DNA from: Platanthera guangdongensis
Taxonomy: Eukaryota; Streptophyta; Magnoliopsida; Asparagales; Orchidaceae
Assembly: GCA_039583875.1 (NCBI GenBank)
Contig: CM077161.1
Coordinates: 60,021,885 to 60,085,884 of the forward strand
Reading direction: 5' to 3'
DNA length: 64,000 nucleotides
Positions 1-10,434 of the stretch are shown here, piece by piece. The position numbers were made by a program, and so were the translations under genes. The notes beneath the pieces are model-generated. The model ran no database searches, was not told the DNA's origin, and saw only the letters and a program-made list of their open reading frames with translations. Within the stretch, counting starts at the first letter, position 1. The number at the start of each line of letters is the position of its first letter.

Positions 1-345
1 TCGCCGCCCCCACCGATTGTCTCCGCCCCTGCCGATTGTTGCCACCCCCGCCGATTGTCGCCGTCCCCGCCGATTGTCGTCGTCCCCGGCCAATGTCTCC
101 CCGAAGACCAATGTTGTCCAAACAACCAATGTCACCTCCCAACCAATATCGCCCCCACAACATGTCACCCCCACGTCAAATGTCATCCTCACGTCAAATG
201 TCTCCCCCACGACAAATGTCGCATCCACAATCAATGTTGCTCTCACGACCAATGTCGCCCCCACGACATATGTTGTCCCACGACATATCTCGCCCCACGA
301 CAAATGTCGTTCCCACGACAAATGTTGTCCGCACGGGGTCCCCGT
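1..345. repeat. 18-bp minisatellite, array A
   Basis: Degenerate tandem units of about 18 bp, each with a CGACA/TGTCG inverted pair (for example CGACAAATGTCG) separated by C-rich spacers. The first 100 bases carry a diverged form with CCGATTGTCG. The array ends in ACGGGG-T-CCCCGT, a short hairpin at 333-345. Open frames on both strands here are a by-product of the repeat and have no protein family signature. The array runs off the left edge of the window. Confidence 0.85.
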
Positions 346-479
346 ACAAGATTGTCATAATAATGCATTTGAATGAAGATGTCAACAAAATAAATGAAAA
401 ATGTCTTGAAATATTTCCGGGATAATGCAAAACTTACTATTCTTTTGACTCAGTAGTAGATGACACTCATAATTTATAT

Positions 480-905
480 TTGCCAGAATTCTTAAATTCA
501 ATAAATCCGGGGAATCTACCACCTCACGAGCTCAATCTCAAGAAAAGTTCACCGATAATGCTTCTTAGAAATATTGATCCAAAAATTGGGTTGTGCAACG
601 GAACAAGGCTTGTATGTGTACACTTTTCAAGAAATGTTATTGAAGCTGAAGTATTGAGTGGGGAGTTTAAAAGGCACAAAGTATTTCTACCACGAATTCC
701 CTTGAAGAGCGCAGAGGATGTTAAGATGCCCTTCGAGCTCACCCGAAAGCAATTCCAAATACGATTGAGCCATGCTCTAACCATCAACAAATCACAGGGC
801 CAAAAAATTTCAAATGTTGGAGTATATTTACCAAATGATGTTTTAGCCATGGACAACTGTATGTGGCATTGTCAAGAGGAGTTTCTGCAAATAGCACTAA
901 AGTGA
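480..905 (+). pseudogene. Helitron PIF1-like helicase, C-terminal fragment
   Basis: A 141-codon open frame without a credible ATG at its left end encodes the last part of a PIF1-type helicase as found in plant Helitrons. Recognisable blocks are the LLRNIDPKIGLCNGTRL segment, the VFLPRIPL segment and, near residues 85-110, ALTINKSQGQ followed by VGVYLP, which is the conserved helicase block near the C-terminus of RepHel proteins. In a full Helitron this domain unwinds DNA during rolling-circle transposition and follows a Rep nuclease domain. No Rep domain or Walker A block is present, so this is a severed fragment. The frame stops at 905 before the usual VAVSRV-like end. Its flanks are the two minisatellite arrays. 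Family assignment is firm; whether the arrays belong to the same element is inference. Confidence 0.85.
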
Positions 906-1184
906 TGGTTAAAAATGGTACATTGGAGGAGCACGAAGGAGTGTACACTAGAAATGTGGTGTTCAAAGAAATATTCACAAAATTACATGCATCGAGCCAA
1001 ATTACATAGATTGAATGGATTAATGTAACATTTGTAATATTCAAGAATCTATTTTTTCTTCTGTTTTTGTATTCAAGAACTATTATGTATTATATTACTT
1101 CTTCTAGACATGTTTGAAAGCTTTCGCAACCATTATCTCCGTCCACGATCGATATCTGAGACCACAAACGATATCGCCGCGCAT

Positions 1185-1706
1185 GATCGATGTTGCCCCC
1201 ACGACCAATGTCTCCCTTGCGACAATTGTCGCCCCGCAACAATTGTCGCCCCCGCGACAAATGTCTCCCCTGTCGAATGTCGCCTCTGCTGACTGTCGCC
1301 CCCACGACGAATGTCGCCACCACGACAAATGTTACAACACTATAAAATGACGCTCCTACGACAAATATCGCACCCACGACGAATGTCTCCCCCTCGACAA
1401 ATGTCTCATCCACGACAAATGTTGCCCCTTCGACAAATGTCGCACCCACGACAAATGTTGCCCCCTCGACAAATGTCGCACCCACGACGAATGTCGTCCC
1501 CTCGACGAATGTCGCCCCCTCGACGAATGTCGCACCCACGACGAATGTCGCCCCCTCGACAAATGTCGCCCCCACGACGAATGTCGCACCCACGACGAAT
1601 GTCGCACCCACGACAAATGTCGCCCCCTCGATGAATATCGCACCCACGACGAATGTCGCCCCCTCGACAAATGTCGCACCCACGACGAATGTTGCCCGCA
1701 CGGGGT
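1185..1706. repeat. 18-bp minisatellite, array B
   Basis: About 20 or more tandem copies of an 18-bp unit, CGACGAATGTCGCACCCA, with CGACAAATGTCG and CCCCCT variants. The unit is the same as in array A and in the same orientation. The most regular part is 1360-1700. Because the unit is a multiple of three and lacks stops, it creates long spurious frames on both strands. The stretch 906-1184 between the helicase remnant and the array shows nothing recognisable. Confidence 0.9.
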
Positions 1707-1715
1707 CCCCCGTGC
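1698..1715. other. GC-rich perfect hairpin closing array B
   Basis: GCACGGGG-TC-CCCCGTGC is an 8-bp perfect inverted repeat with a 2-base loop directly after the last minisatellite unit. A shorter form closes array A at 333-345. A GC hairpin close to the 3' end is a Helitron hallmark, but the CTRR end that should follow is not seen (the next bases are ACGACTGC), so this is only suggestive. Confidence 0.6.
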
Positions 1716-1720
1716 ACGAC

Positions 1721-2387
1721 TGCTTGTGTGCATATATATATAGACACATGAACATGTATATGCATGTATATGTGCTAAAACTCTAACCTCATTCCCTTGT
1801 CGACCTAACTAAGCTCCAGATCGACCTCTTTGTTCCTCTGCTCATCGCAAGTGATGTAACAACGGAGAGCTACTTCAACTTCTCCGCCAACATTCCGCGC
1901 CGTTGTTTCCAATCCCGATCCCACACCTCCAACGCTTCATCTCCATACATCCATCCACGATTGGGGGGCTCTAACAGCAAAGGCGCGGATCCCTAACACC
2001 TCTACGATCAGCTAGCCGTCATTCATTCCCCCACACCCTAACACCTCTTCGATCGGCTCTTTCTTCCACTGGCTAAGTGCGGATCATTCCTAAGCCCATA
2101 ATAGCACCTGCACACCGAAATCATTATTCTACGGCTACGTGAGAGATATTCAAATCGGACCATCATCTCTCCATCGGATCAGTTCATTCTACTCCGGCAA
2201 GGTGCGACTCATTATAATGTTGAAATGAGTTCAATGTCAATAAGTTCTATGTTTAGGGACCTCCTATGTTGAAATAATGAGTTTCAAAACTATGACTAAA
2301 GCCATACTTTAGTGAAATTTGTATAATCATGTACTCTTAGGTCTTGCAAGGGGCTCTATAATCTGCAAAAAAAAATTTCAGGTTGCA
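1721..2387. other. No recognisable gene
   Basis: I see no coding frame, RNA gene or clear repeat boundary here. The stretch from about 1780 to 2210 is moderately C-rich and could be a decayed transposon leader. 2210-2387 is AT-rich and borders the target duplication of the next element. Confidence 0.5.
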
Positions 2388-2392
2388 TGCAA

Positions 2393-2665
2393 TGATACAA
2401 TAAAGTTGTATCAAGGTCGAAGAAATGAAAGGGTGTTACATTAAATAATATAAGATACAATTGAGAAACAAGTTCTCGCCAATCATCCGGAGGCTGGGCC
2501 TCCTTGACACTCCACACTCCAAGAGAGCCAAAACCCTAGACTTCAAAAGTGTCCATCTAAAGCAACTATCACTTCTGTATATAGGTGAGTGGGGAAAATA
2601 GAAAGTACAATAATTTCCATTGGCTACATAAACTAATAATAACATGTGGAGACCGCACCATATCA
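2393..2665 (-). repeat. gypsy-0 3' LTR
   Basis: A 273-bp LTR that in plus orientation starts TGATACAATAAAGTTG and ends CATATCA. It aligns with 4427-4594 joined to 16656-16750. It is flanked on the left by the TGCAA target duplication and on the right by gag-derived sequence. Confidence 0.8.
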
Positions 2666-2695
2666 ACACGTCCTACCGAAAAAACGACTTTGTAC

Positions 2696-3790
2696 TCAAA
2701 GTCGAGGGACAAAGAGGTCATCAGAAAGCGTCATCGGATCCAATTCCCCGGAGTCAGGATCAGTATCTTCAGCTCCCAGCAATACACATGGGTTCCTGAG
2801 AACACAAACGTTGGCAGGCAAGAACGGTTTCTGGCAGAAAAAGCAAAGGCCCTTGCGGAGAATCTCCTCTTGTTGTTGGTAAGACAAATCATGGGGCCGG
2901 TGGCCGTGGAGCTAGCGGATGCGGAGTCAGAAGCTGGGGCTTAGATGGGGGCAGAGGGTCCACGGGCGGAAGAGGTGGTGGGAGTAGTGGCCGCGGCGGA
3001 AGAGCTGGCGATAGTGGCCGCGGCGGGAGAGGTGGCGGTAGTGGTCGTGGTGGTGGGGACGACCATGTCGAGGAAGATGGTGGGGCTGGGTAGAGTTCCT
3101 CGTAGAGATACCTAGCCTGCTCCATTGCGCGGAAAAGAGTAGTCGGGTTGTGGACCCGAAAGCGCGCGTGAAGGTGGGGTTGCAGACCCGCCAGAAAATA
3201 GCCCATGTAGTGGTCGGGGGTCAAGTCGGGAATATGCGTAGTAACCGCGATGAATTCTTCAATGTAGGTTGCGACAGAGTCAGACTGACAGACGAAGCTG
3301 AGACGCTCAAATGCATTATCCGCCTGACGGCTGTTATAGTGGAGGGGGAGCTTCTCCTTCAATGTGGGCCCGGAAATGTCGGGTACTTGCTGGCGCATTC
3401 AACGCACCGAATGGAGCGTCGAGGCCTCCCTATAGATAGTAGCAAGGGGGGCCTTCTGGTCGGCGGGGGTGGCCTGCAGGTCGAAGAACTGCTCGGCGCG
3501 GGCAATCCACCCGAGAGGATCAGTGCCATCGAACACCGGAATCTCAATCTGGCGGAGGTGGGGTCAGGGCACTGTCTGACATGGGGTGCAAAAAACCCAT
3601 ATGGTCGGGAACGGTTTGAATTGGTGGCGGAGGAGGGTATGGAGAGAAATTAACTGTCGCAGTAAGTCCTCAAAGGAGGAGCGTGAGGTATGCAGCTGGG
3701 CTTCGATGTGATCCATGCACGGAGAGTCTGAGATTGTCGTGGTAGTGGTGTTCTCGTCGACGTGGAGGGCCATGGCCCGAGTCTTGGGCA
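2696..3790 (-). pseudogene. gypsy-0 gag, frameshifted, no pol
   Basis: Read from 3790 downwards, the minus strand encodes a chromovirus-like Gag in pieces. They are an N-terminal part starting MPKTRAMALHV near 3790, a second block around 3560-3400 in which one frame reads IEIPVFDGTDPLGWIARAEQ and then hits a stop, and a third block (3398-2889) with LKEKLPLHYNSRQADNAFERL and GYFLAGLQPHLHARFRV. A degenerate zinc-knuckle remnant (GLCFFCQKPFLPA) lies at about 2860-2820. Gag would bind and package element RNA. A deletion seems to have removed part of the capsid core, since the second block runs abruptly into MRQQVPDISGP. Protease, reverse transcriptase and integrase are absent: the 3' LTR follows about 30 bases after the last gag frame. 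It can only have moved with proteins supplied by a relative. Confidence 0.75.
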
Positions 3791-4426
3791 TGAACCGTGG
3801 CTAGGAGGGACAAGGACCGCCGGAAGGTAGCAATAGATGTAGGCGGGTGGCCGGACACGACGAAAGGCAGCGAGAAGGAGACGCGACCACTGGAAGGCCG
3901 TCGAAGCCGCAAGAGGGCCTCTGGAAAGAGGGTAAAGAAGCAGGAGGCCGCTAAAAGTTGATGTAAATGCCCGAAGCGGTTGGACGGAGTAGGCCGGAGG
4001 CGTAGCAGGGTAGAGAAGTCGTTGACGGAGGTTGATGGCACTAGACACGACGGAAATCTAGCAGAACGCAATTGGCGGCACTGTAAAGGCTGGAGCAGTC
4101 GGCTGGGAAGAGGATCGGGCCGCGGAGTCGCGTGCGCAGTGTGCAAAATAGCGAGATGGGATCGGCTACGGAGGCGGAATCGGGGTGATGCGATCGACGG
4201 AAGGAGTGGGCGGATCGAGCAGGAGTGGCTGGATCTGTATCAGCAGCGGGTGGTGCGTCTGGTCCTGGATCGCGGGAACAGCAGCGAGCGGTAGCCGCAC
4301 TCGTGGAACACTAATCGATGATGGAATAGGCAGTGGGCGGAGCGTCTGGATTGGGATCGGGATCGAAGTCAGCAGGCAGTGAAATTAGGGCTCGTTATAA
4401 CCTAATAGATGGAAGGTCAGACCAGT

Positions 4427-4594
4427 TGATACAATAAAGTTGTATAAGATTTAAGAAATGAAAGAAACAATAAAAGATACAAACGAGAAACAAGTTCTCT
4501 CCAAGCATCCGGAGGCTGGGTCCTCCTTGACACTCCACTCTCCAAGAAAGCCAAAATCCTATACTTCAAAAGTATCCATCTAAAGAAACTACTT
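4427..4594 (-). repeat. gypsy-0 5' LTR, first part
   Basis: It matches 2393-2560 (same TGATACAATAAAG start and the GTATCCATCTAAAG segment) and is cut at 4594 by the chromovirus remnant that begins TGATGCGG. The missing 95 bp reappear at 16656-16750. In minus orientation the LTR end is followed by ACTGGTCTGACC, a decayed relative of the usual initiator-Met primer site. Confidence 0.75.
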
Positions 4595-5246
4595 GATGCG
4601 GAGCAGAGACATGAACCCGCAGCGGAGGATGAGTTTTGGGCACCTTCAGGGCTGATTGACGACTTACCATATATGGGGTGTTCGGATCAATGATCCGACT
4701 CCGCAAAAGCATCCAGAATCGCGTTGCTAATCGATTTCATATATTACTTTATTTATTTTTTTGTGTTTTATTTGTTGTATTTGAGTGGTCCGACCTCCGG
4801 CCAATCATAGTCGTCGATGGTGGGATGCACTAATTCTCTTATTATTATAAATAGGATATTAGTGGACTGATTTGAGGCATTGCAGAATTTGGAGAATTGA
4901 ACCCCGAATTCCGGCGATCATCCCACAGTGCCGACTCGGTGGAACCCTAGGTGACAACTCTTAGGCGTGTATCTTCCTCCCCAAGGTATCTCTAAACCTT
5001 AGGCCTTTGTGTTCCCATCCAAATCCCCTCTACCGCCTCCCAAGACCTCTCCTCCAACCAGCTGTTTGTTGGACCCGTTTTCCCCTACAAAACAGTCGCC
5101 CTCTGCACCTAATCCCAGCCATCGGCCCTCCTATCCACTCCTAAACAACCGCCAGCCAGTCCTCCTCCCTCCAGCGCCTCCACCACCCCCTTACTAGCCC
5201 ACTACATTAGCCGCCCAAGACCCTACAACCCGCAACCGAACGCCTC
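4595..5246 (+). repeat. gypsy-1b 5' LTR, truncated
   Basis: Starts TGATGCGGAGCAGAGAC and aligns through the TATA region (TATTATAAATAGG near 4845-4857) and the proline-codon-like C-rich stretch with 7862-8510. Homology ends near 5246, where palindromic LTR sequence of another element begins. Confidence 0.75.
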
Positions 5247-5892
5247 CTGCTTTGGCGTTGAGTGAGCTATCCCCACTCAACGATTCTGAACTTAGCCAGA
5301 TTTCCTGACAGAATTTTCAACTACTTGAGCTTGTCTCAACGCTGCTTGGTATATGACGTTGAGTGAACTGACTTCACTCAACGTCTGTGGACATAGTCGA
5401 TTTTTCAGCTTGACAATACTGAGGCTTTGAAAGACTGAGCTATACTCGACGCCTTTTGATATATGGCGTTGAGTGAACTATTTTCACTCAACGTCTGTGG
5501 ACTTAGCCGCAAAATTGCTTTGTAGACTGCTGGGTTTTGACTGTCCACGCCTTACTCAGCGCTTTTTGGCATCTGGCGTTGAGTGAACTGACTTCATTCA
5601 ACGTCTGTGGACTTTGGCAATTTTCAGCCTTTCCAGCATTCTTCTTTGACATCTGGCGTTGAGTGAACTGGCTTCACTCAACGCTTGTGGATTTAGACAG
5701 ATTTTTGTCACTCCACTTCTCTACCTTGTGACCGCCTATCACAATCAATTAGACAATCTGTCTAACCTTGTTCCAAGGAACATCCTGCACATGATGAGCT
5801 TAACCAACATCAAATACAATTATGCTCTTAGTGTTGATGATGATGGCTCTTAAAATCAAATCTAGAGATCATTGAGGGCAATATTCCCAACA
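5247..5892 (-). repeat. Fragment of a Sirevirus-like LTR (copia-2 family)
   Basis: Five units with GCGTTGAGTGA...TTCACTCAACG inverted pairs, spaced about 100 bp, then a unique end that closes with ATTGAGGGCAATATTCCCAACA. The same palindromes and the same end (CATTGAGGGCAATGGACC) occur in the copia-2 LTRs ending at 53156 and 62638. In minus orientation this is an LTR start (TGTTGGGAATATTGCCC). It has no partner and no visible target duplication, so it is a truncated or solo LTR. Confidence 0.7.
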
Positions 5893-6182
5893 GGCGCGGT
5901 GTCAAGAAATCGGTCAATGGTTGGGGTGTTAATTTAGGTCGTTTTGACTCACTCTCGGTCGGGGTCACCAGGGAAGAAAGATAGACCACTCACCAGAATA
6001 ACCATCTCATTGAGGTAAGAGAAATCCATATCAGGTATCACTTATGTCGTGGCTGACAGGACAATGATAGGCATCATGGTGACCTCGATCTTGCGGATCT
6101 CAAGGTCTGCTCATGATGAAGAGCGAGCTGATATGTTTGCTCAAGGGACTTTGAGATATGATAAACCAACTCTGTACATATG

Positions 6183-6668
6183 TCAGATCGAAGTCCAAAC
6201 CGAAATCAGGAAGTGGTCACAGTTGTCTCCTCTCAGATATATCACTACTAACTCATCAAAATGATCCTTGTACTCAGTGACAGACATAAATCCTTGCTGA
6301 AGGAAAAATAATTGCTCGAGCAAGCGACTCCGATACGATGAAGGCAGATACTTCTGACACAATACACACTTCATATCCACCCAACTCGTGATGTGATGAA
6401 TACGATCTCGCTCGCGGGCCCTCTCAACGCTAGAACAATATGCTCTCGCCTGATCTAAAAGCCTAAGTTTTGCAAATTTGTTGCGACGCTCACCAAATAA
6501 ATCAAAATAATCGAGATAATACTTCATATGCACAAGCCAATAACTTAAACTCAGGAATCGATGAGCCGTCAAAAGAAAGGGCAATAGTACAAAACTGACT
6601 TTCGAGATCTCTCTCCAAACAACGATCCTCATAATAATCGGTGTTGTGATCTTTCTTTTGAGGAGCAC
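6183..6668 (-). pseudogene. Inverted gag fragment of the gypsy-1 family
   Basis: The minus strand encodes a Gag capsid segment that matches the plus-strand Gag of the intact element at 9205-16650, roughly its residues 225-320. Shared blocks include WLVHMKYYLDYFDL, KFAKLRLLDQARAYCSSVERA, KYLPSSYRSRLLEQL and MSVTEYKDHFDELVV. It lies in opposite orientation to the pol remnant next to it (6646-7677) and to the flanking LTRs. Either the interior was inverted after insertion or this is a separate broken copy. The left part (5893-6182) carries decayed continuation in the same strand, without an open frame. Confidence 0.7.
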
Positions 6669-7677
6669 TCACCACACTTTCGAGTCACATCCTATCATCG
6701 GTGTTGTTGGTACCCACTCAGATGATCATCGCATTCGCGATGAATTTTTATACATAACTCCGGCTAAGCCCCCTGATGCGTCACAATCTCCAAGAGACAT
6801 TTGGCATCCTATGAGCTTATCTTTGAGTGTTGATGTCTCACCCGGTCATTTGGACACACAACAAACACTGAAAGAGTTTTTCTACACTCCACTGAGAGAG
6901 CCTCCCGATAGGCAACTTCATTTTGTAGATTTCCAGTTCATTGTCAAACTACCTTTTAGAGAGCGTGGTGTGCCTATCGTGTTTCCTTTGCATCATTTGC
7001 ATGAGTCTATTGAGTCGTTTCTTCATCATTTGCATGTGTCTGTTGAGTTATTTGTTCAACGTTTGCATGTGTGTCATGTGTCGGTCCGACAAAAAATCAA
7101 TATTGGTAATAAATTTTATAAATTGCATGTGAATGTTCTTTGGCAAGGACAGGTATTTCATGAAGGAGAGCAGGTGATTGTGAAAATCCGCATTGTGAGG
7201 CGTCGTACGAGGCTTGATAAAAGTTTGAGCGTTAGGCGAATGGATCCTTATATAATCATGAGACGGAACGAAGCAAATATCTACGATTTTAATATCCCTG
7301 CAAGTACGGGTATCCACTCGATATTTAATGTTGAAGATTTGACGTCATACTATAAGCCAAGCGAGTACGTGGACTCAAGCAGTGGGGACTCCCAGCCGCC
7401 CACACCTCCACTCTCATTGTTTTACCATCCTCATAGTCCACCAACATCTGATGGCCACAACAGTTCACCCATTTCTGACACCCACCCACCTGGGGGCTCG
7501 TCTTCTTTGGTTCCACCTACGGCCTCACCGATCACACCAGGATCCACCACTCGTGAGTTGAGCACTGAGAGCATTACGGAGACCATATTCCACCAGTACG
7601 TTCCTAATATAGATGATGATGACAACTGGATACTTGTAACAGAGTTTGATCGATTCACCCATGCACTTCGACTATAG
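6646..7677 (+). pseudogene. gypsy-1b pol C-terminus (integrase tail and chromodomain-like end)
   Basis: A 343-codon open frame whose second half aligns with the last 200 residues of the intact gypsy-1 polyprotein. Visible blocks are QKINIGNKFYKLH, FHEGEQVIVKIRIVRRR, the GPY/F-like SVRRMDPYIIM, GIHSIFNVEDLTSYY, a proline/serine-rich linker, and the chromodomain remnant ending DNWILVTEFDRF. The integrase catalytic core, reverse transcriptase and protease are gone. A short local triplication (HHLHESIESF, HHLHVSVELF, QRLHVCHVS) lies near residues 119-147. The pol end with its polypurine stretch occurs twice, at about 7682-7725 and 7820-7861, suggesting a small tandem duplication before the LTR. 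Confidence 0.75.
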
Positions 7678-7861
7678 TATGGTTGTCTCCATTCACCAGA
7701 GATGATAGCTTTTAAGTCAGGGGGGTTCATTGGCGAGGACACATTCCCAACGACGACACTTGGACGGCCTCTAGTGGTCCTCATCGAGTCTTACCTGGCT
7801 TACATCAAAGGAATTCTGATCTCTATTCATCAGGAGATGAATTCTTTCAAGTATGAGAGAA

Positions 7862-9199
7862 TGATGCGGAGCGGAGACGTAGACCCGCAAAAGAGGACGA
7901 GTTTTGGGCACGTTCGGGGATGATTGGCGACTTACCATATATGGCGTACCCGGATCAATGATCCTACTCCACAGATTCGTCCAGATTTGCGTTGCGAATG
8001 GATTTCATATATTACTTTGTTATTTTTGCATTTTATTTGACGTATTTGAGTGTCCGCACCTCCGGCCAATCATAGTCATTGATGGTGGGATAACCTAATT
8101 CTCGTATTATTATAAATAGGATATTAGTAGGCTAATTTGAGGCATTGCAGAATTTGGAGAATTAAATCCCGGATTTCCGTGATCACCCCATAGTGCCGAC
8201 TTCGTGGAACCCTAGGTGACGACTCCTAGGTGTGTATCTTCCTCCACAAGGTATCCTGAAACCATAGGCCTTCTTTTTCCCCTCAATCCCCTCTACAACC
8301 GCCCAACACCCCTCCTCCAGCCGATTGTTTATTGGACCCGTTTCCCCCCACAAAACAGCTACCCTATCCACCTAATCTCAGCAGCCGGCCCTCCTATCCA
8401 CTCCACAACCACCGTCGGCTATTCCTCCCCCCAACGCCTCCACTGCCCCCTTGCTAGCCCACCACAGCAGTCGCCCAAGCTCCTACGACGCAAAACTGAA
8501 CCCCCAGCCTCCCTCACCTGTGGAACCACTCCTACCAGTCCCTTCACCATCTCCGGCTAGATCTGGGCAGTCGAGCCCAGATCCCGCCAATTCACTCCAC
8601 CCGTACCCTTCCAATACCCCGGATCCGCTCCCAAAACATCGGATCCATCTTCCCACGCCCGTATCCACACCCCTACGTAGCCGGATCTACTCATTTCCGG
8701 CACGATTCCACCTTCCCCGCCGGATTCAACCGCCAACGTTTTCTTCCCGCCTCTTGTTCCACCTCAGATCGTCCTCTACGCATTTCTGGCTCCAGAATTT
8801 CCATTGCCTTGGACAGTCCACTACTAGGTGAGTCTTGGTTGTATTGGATTATTATTTTTCAGTATTATTATTATCAGTTTGATCTTTTACTTGTCTAGGC
8901 CTCGTGTATTGTGGTTGTGGTTGTTTGATCTTTTACTTATCTGGGCCTCGTGTATTGTGGTTGTTTGTTTTTAGATTATTATTGTGATTTGCAGGATCTA
9001 TTCATCGTGCTCTTTCTTTGGCCCTCCACACGGAAGAAATCCTAACCCGCTTGCTTAAACGAATTATATTGCTTTTGTCATAATCATGCGCACACGATTA
9101 AATTATATATTGCTCAATTTGAATGATTTGTCGGGCTTTGCATTGCATGTAGGGTTAGGGCAACATTACATCCGCCACATGTAGATTTGTTCTGCGTCT
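7862..9199 (+). repeat. gypsy-1b 3' LTR
   Basis: Begins TGATGCGGAGCGGAGACG and aligns with 4595-5246, then continues into sequence resembling the R/U5 part of the intact gypsy-1 LTR (shared TTTGCAGG..., TTGGCCCTCC and GTTTGCATTGCATG-like blocks). A TATA-like TTATAAATAGG lies near 8110-8120. The end is degraded and is followed directly by the CTACC that was duplicated by gypsy-1. Confidence 0.65.
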
Positions 9200-9204
9200 C
9201 TACC

Positions 9205-10402
9205 TGATGGGACTCCATCGGATCGCGCACATGATGGGGCGGGACCCACGTTCATTTATTCCCGCCGGAAGACGTGATCGGATCGCCGATCCGACCCCGC
9301 GGTTGCGTCCGGCACGTCGCCGCGAATCAGATTTATATATTTATGTATTTTTTTTGGACACGTACTTATTTTATTTAAGGGCAAACCCACCGGCCAATCA
9401 TAGCCGTTGGATGGGATGCCCTCATGCTTGTTTTCTTATAAATAGGACTAGTGGCTGTCTAGGGTTGGTATTGCTGAAGTTGGAGAGCCTCTTTCCCGCT
9501 TCCGGTGGTCTTCCGCGGTGCCGACGCCGTGGACCCTTGGTGCCGACGCCTTGGGGTAAGCTTCCTCTTCCTCTCTCTCGCTTTTCCGCCCCCATCCAAG
9601 CCGCCAGCCCCCCTGCCCTCCTCCGCCCAGTTCCGGCCGCCGGCAGCCCCTCCCGCTGCCCCCATCCAAACCGCCAGCCCCCCTGCCCTCCTCCGCCCAG
9701 TTCCGGCCGCCGGCAGCCCTCCCGCTGCCCCCCCATCCAACCGCCAGCCCCCCTGCCCTCCTCCGCTCAGTTCCGGCCACCGGCAGCCCCTCCCGCTCCC
9801 TTTTCCACCCCCCACCAGTCCGCCAACGTTCCGTCCCCCACTCCAACTCCGTGGATCCACCCTTCCCGAGCCGGATCCGGCCATCTATTACCGGATCCGT
9901 CCACCCGAACCCGGATCCGAACGTATTCATCCGGATCCGCCCGTTTTCGTCTCGATCCCTTCTCCCACCACCAAAACAGCCCCTTCCCGTCGTTCCCACC
10001 TCCGGCTCCACCACCTGGCACCCGATATACGCCACCCGCACCCTCCACTTCCATTGCCCGAAATCAGCCCCTAGTCTTGAGTTTTTTTTTTTTGTGATTG
10101 TGGTGTACTATTTTCTGGATATTATTATTGGAAATCTCATACTTGTTTGGAGTCAGTTTGTGGCACTTTGTATCGGTTGATTATTAATCTGCAGGTGGAC
10201 TCCTTCGCCGCACGCTTCGCTTCTGGCCCTCCGAGCGGAGGAAAGCCAATTAATAAATTTGCCTAATATTAAAATAAACTCTTGTTGTAGTTATTTGTTT
10301 GTGGCGTTGCTATCTTCATTGCTCTATTAATTCGTTGCATGAACCAGTTGTTGTGTTGCATTTAGAGTCTAAGTGGTGCCTTTCATAGCCTACCCTACAT
10401 CA
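9205..10402 (+). repeat. gypsy-1 5' LTR
   Basis: 1198 bp, TGATGGGACTCC to CCCTACATCA. Promoter-like CTTATAAATAGG lies near 9434-9445. Three imperfect copies of a C-rich unit containing CAGTTCCGGCC and CGGCAGCCC lie at about 9600-9800. The proline-rich open frames in this LTR reflect its C-rich composition and are not genes. Confidence 0.93.
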
Positions 10403-10403
10403 G

Positions 10404-10416
10404 TTGGTATCAGAGC
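10404..10416 (+). promoter_or_regulatory. gypsy-1 primer-binding site
   Basis: TTGGTATCAGAGC lies two bases after the 5' LTR end. It is the standard complement to the 3' end of plant initiator methionine tRNA and primes minus-strand DNA synthesis. Confidence 0.9.
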
Positions 10417-10434
10417 CCAGGTCGGGCCATTTGC

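Larger units (their letters stand above)
4595..9199 (+). mobile_element. Old chromovirus remnant (gypsy-1b)
   Basis: A degraded relative of the intact element at 9205-16650. A 5' LTR begins TGATGCGGAGC at 4595, and a second copy begins at 7862. Between them only an inverted gag piece and the C-terminal end of pol remain. Left-LTR homology runs to about 5246, where a foreign LTR fragment interrupts. The sequence CTACT before 4595 and CTACC at 9200-9204 may be its target duplication, but the right LTR end lacks the expected CA, so the exact 3' boundary is uncertain. Confidence 0.7.

Noticed and set aside
1090..1755. A 221-codon minus-strand frame with ATFVVGATFVEG repeats
   Set aside because: It is the translation of the 18-bp minisatellite, open in several frames on both strands, with no independent coding signal.
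9207..10097. A 296-codon proline-rich frame, repeated at 15431-16345
   Set aside because: It lies in the gypsy-1 LTR and reflects its C-rich composition; the frame is broken in the related LTR at 7862.
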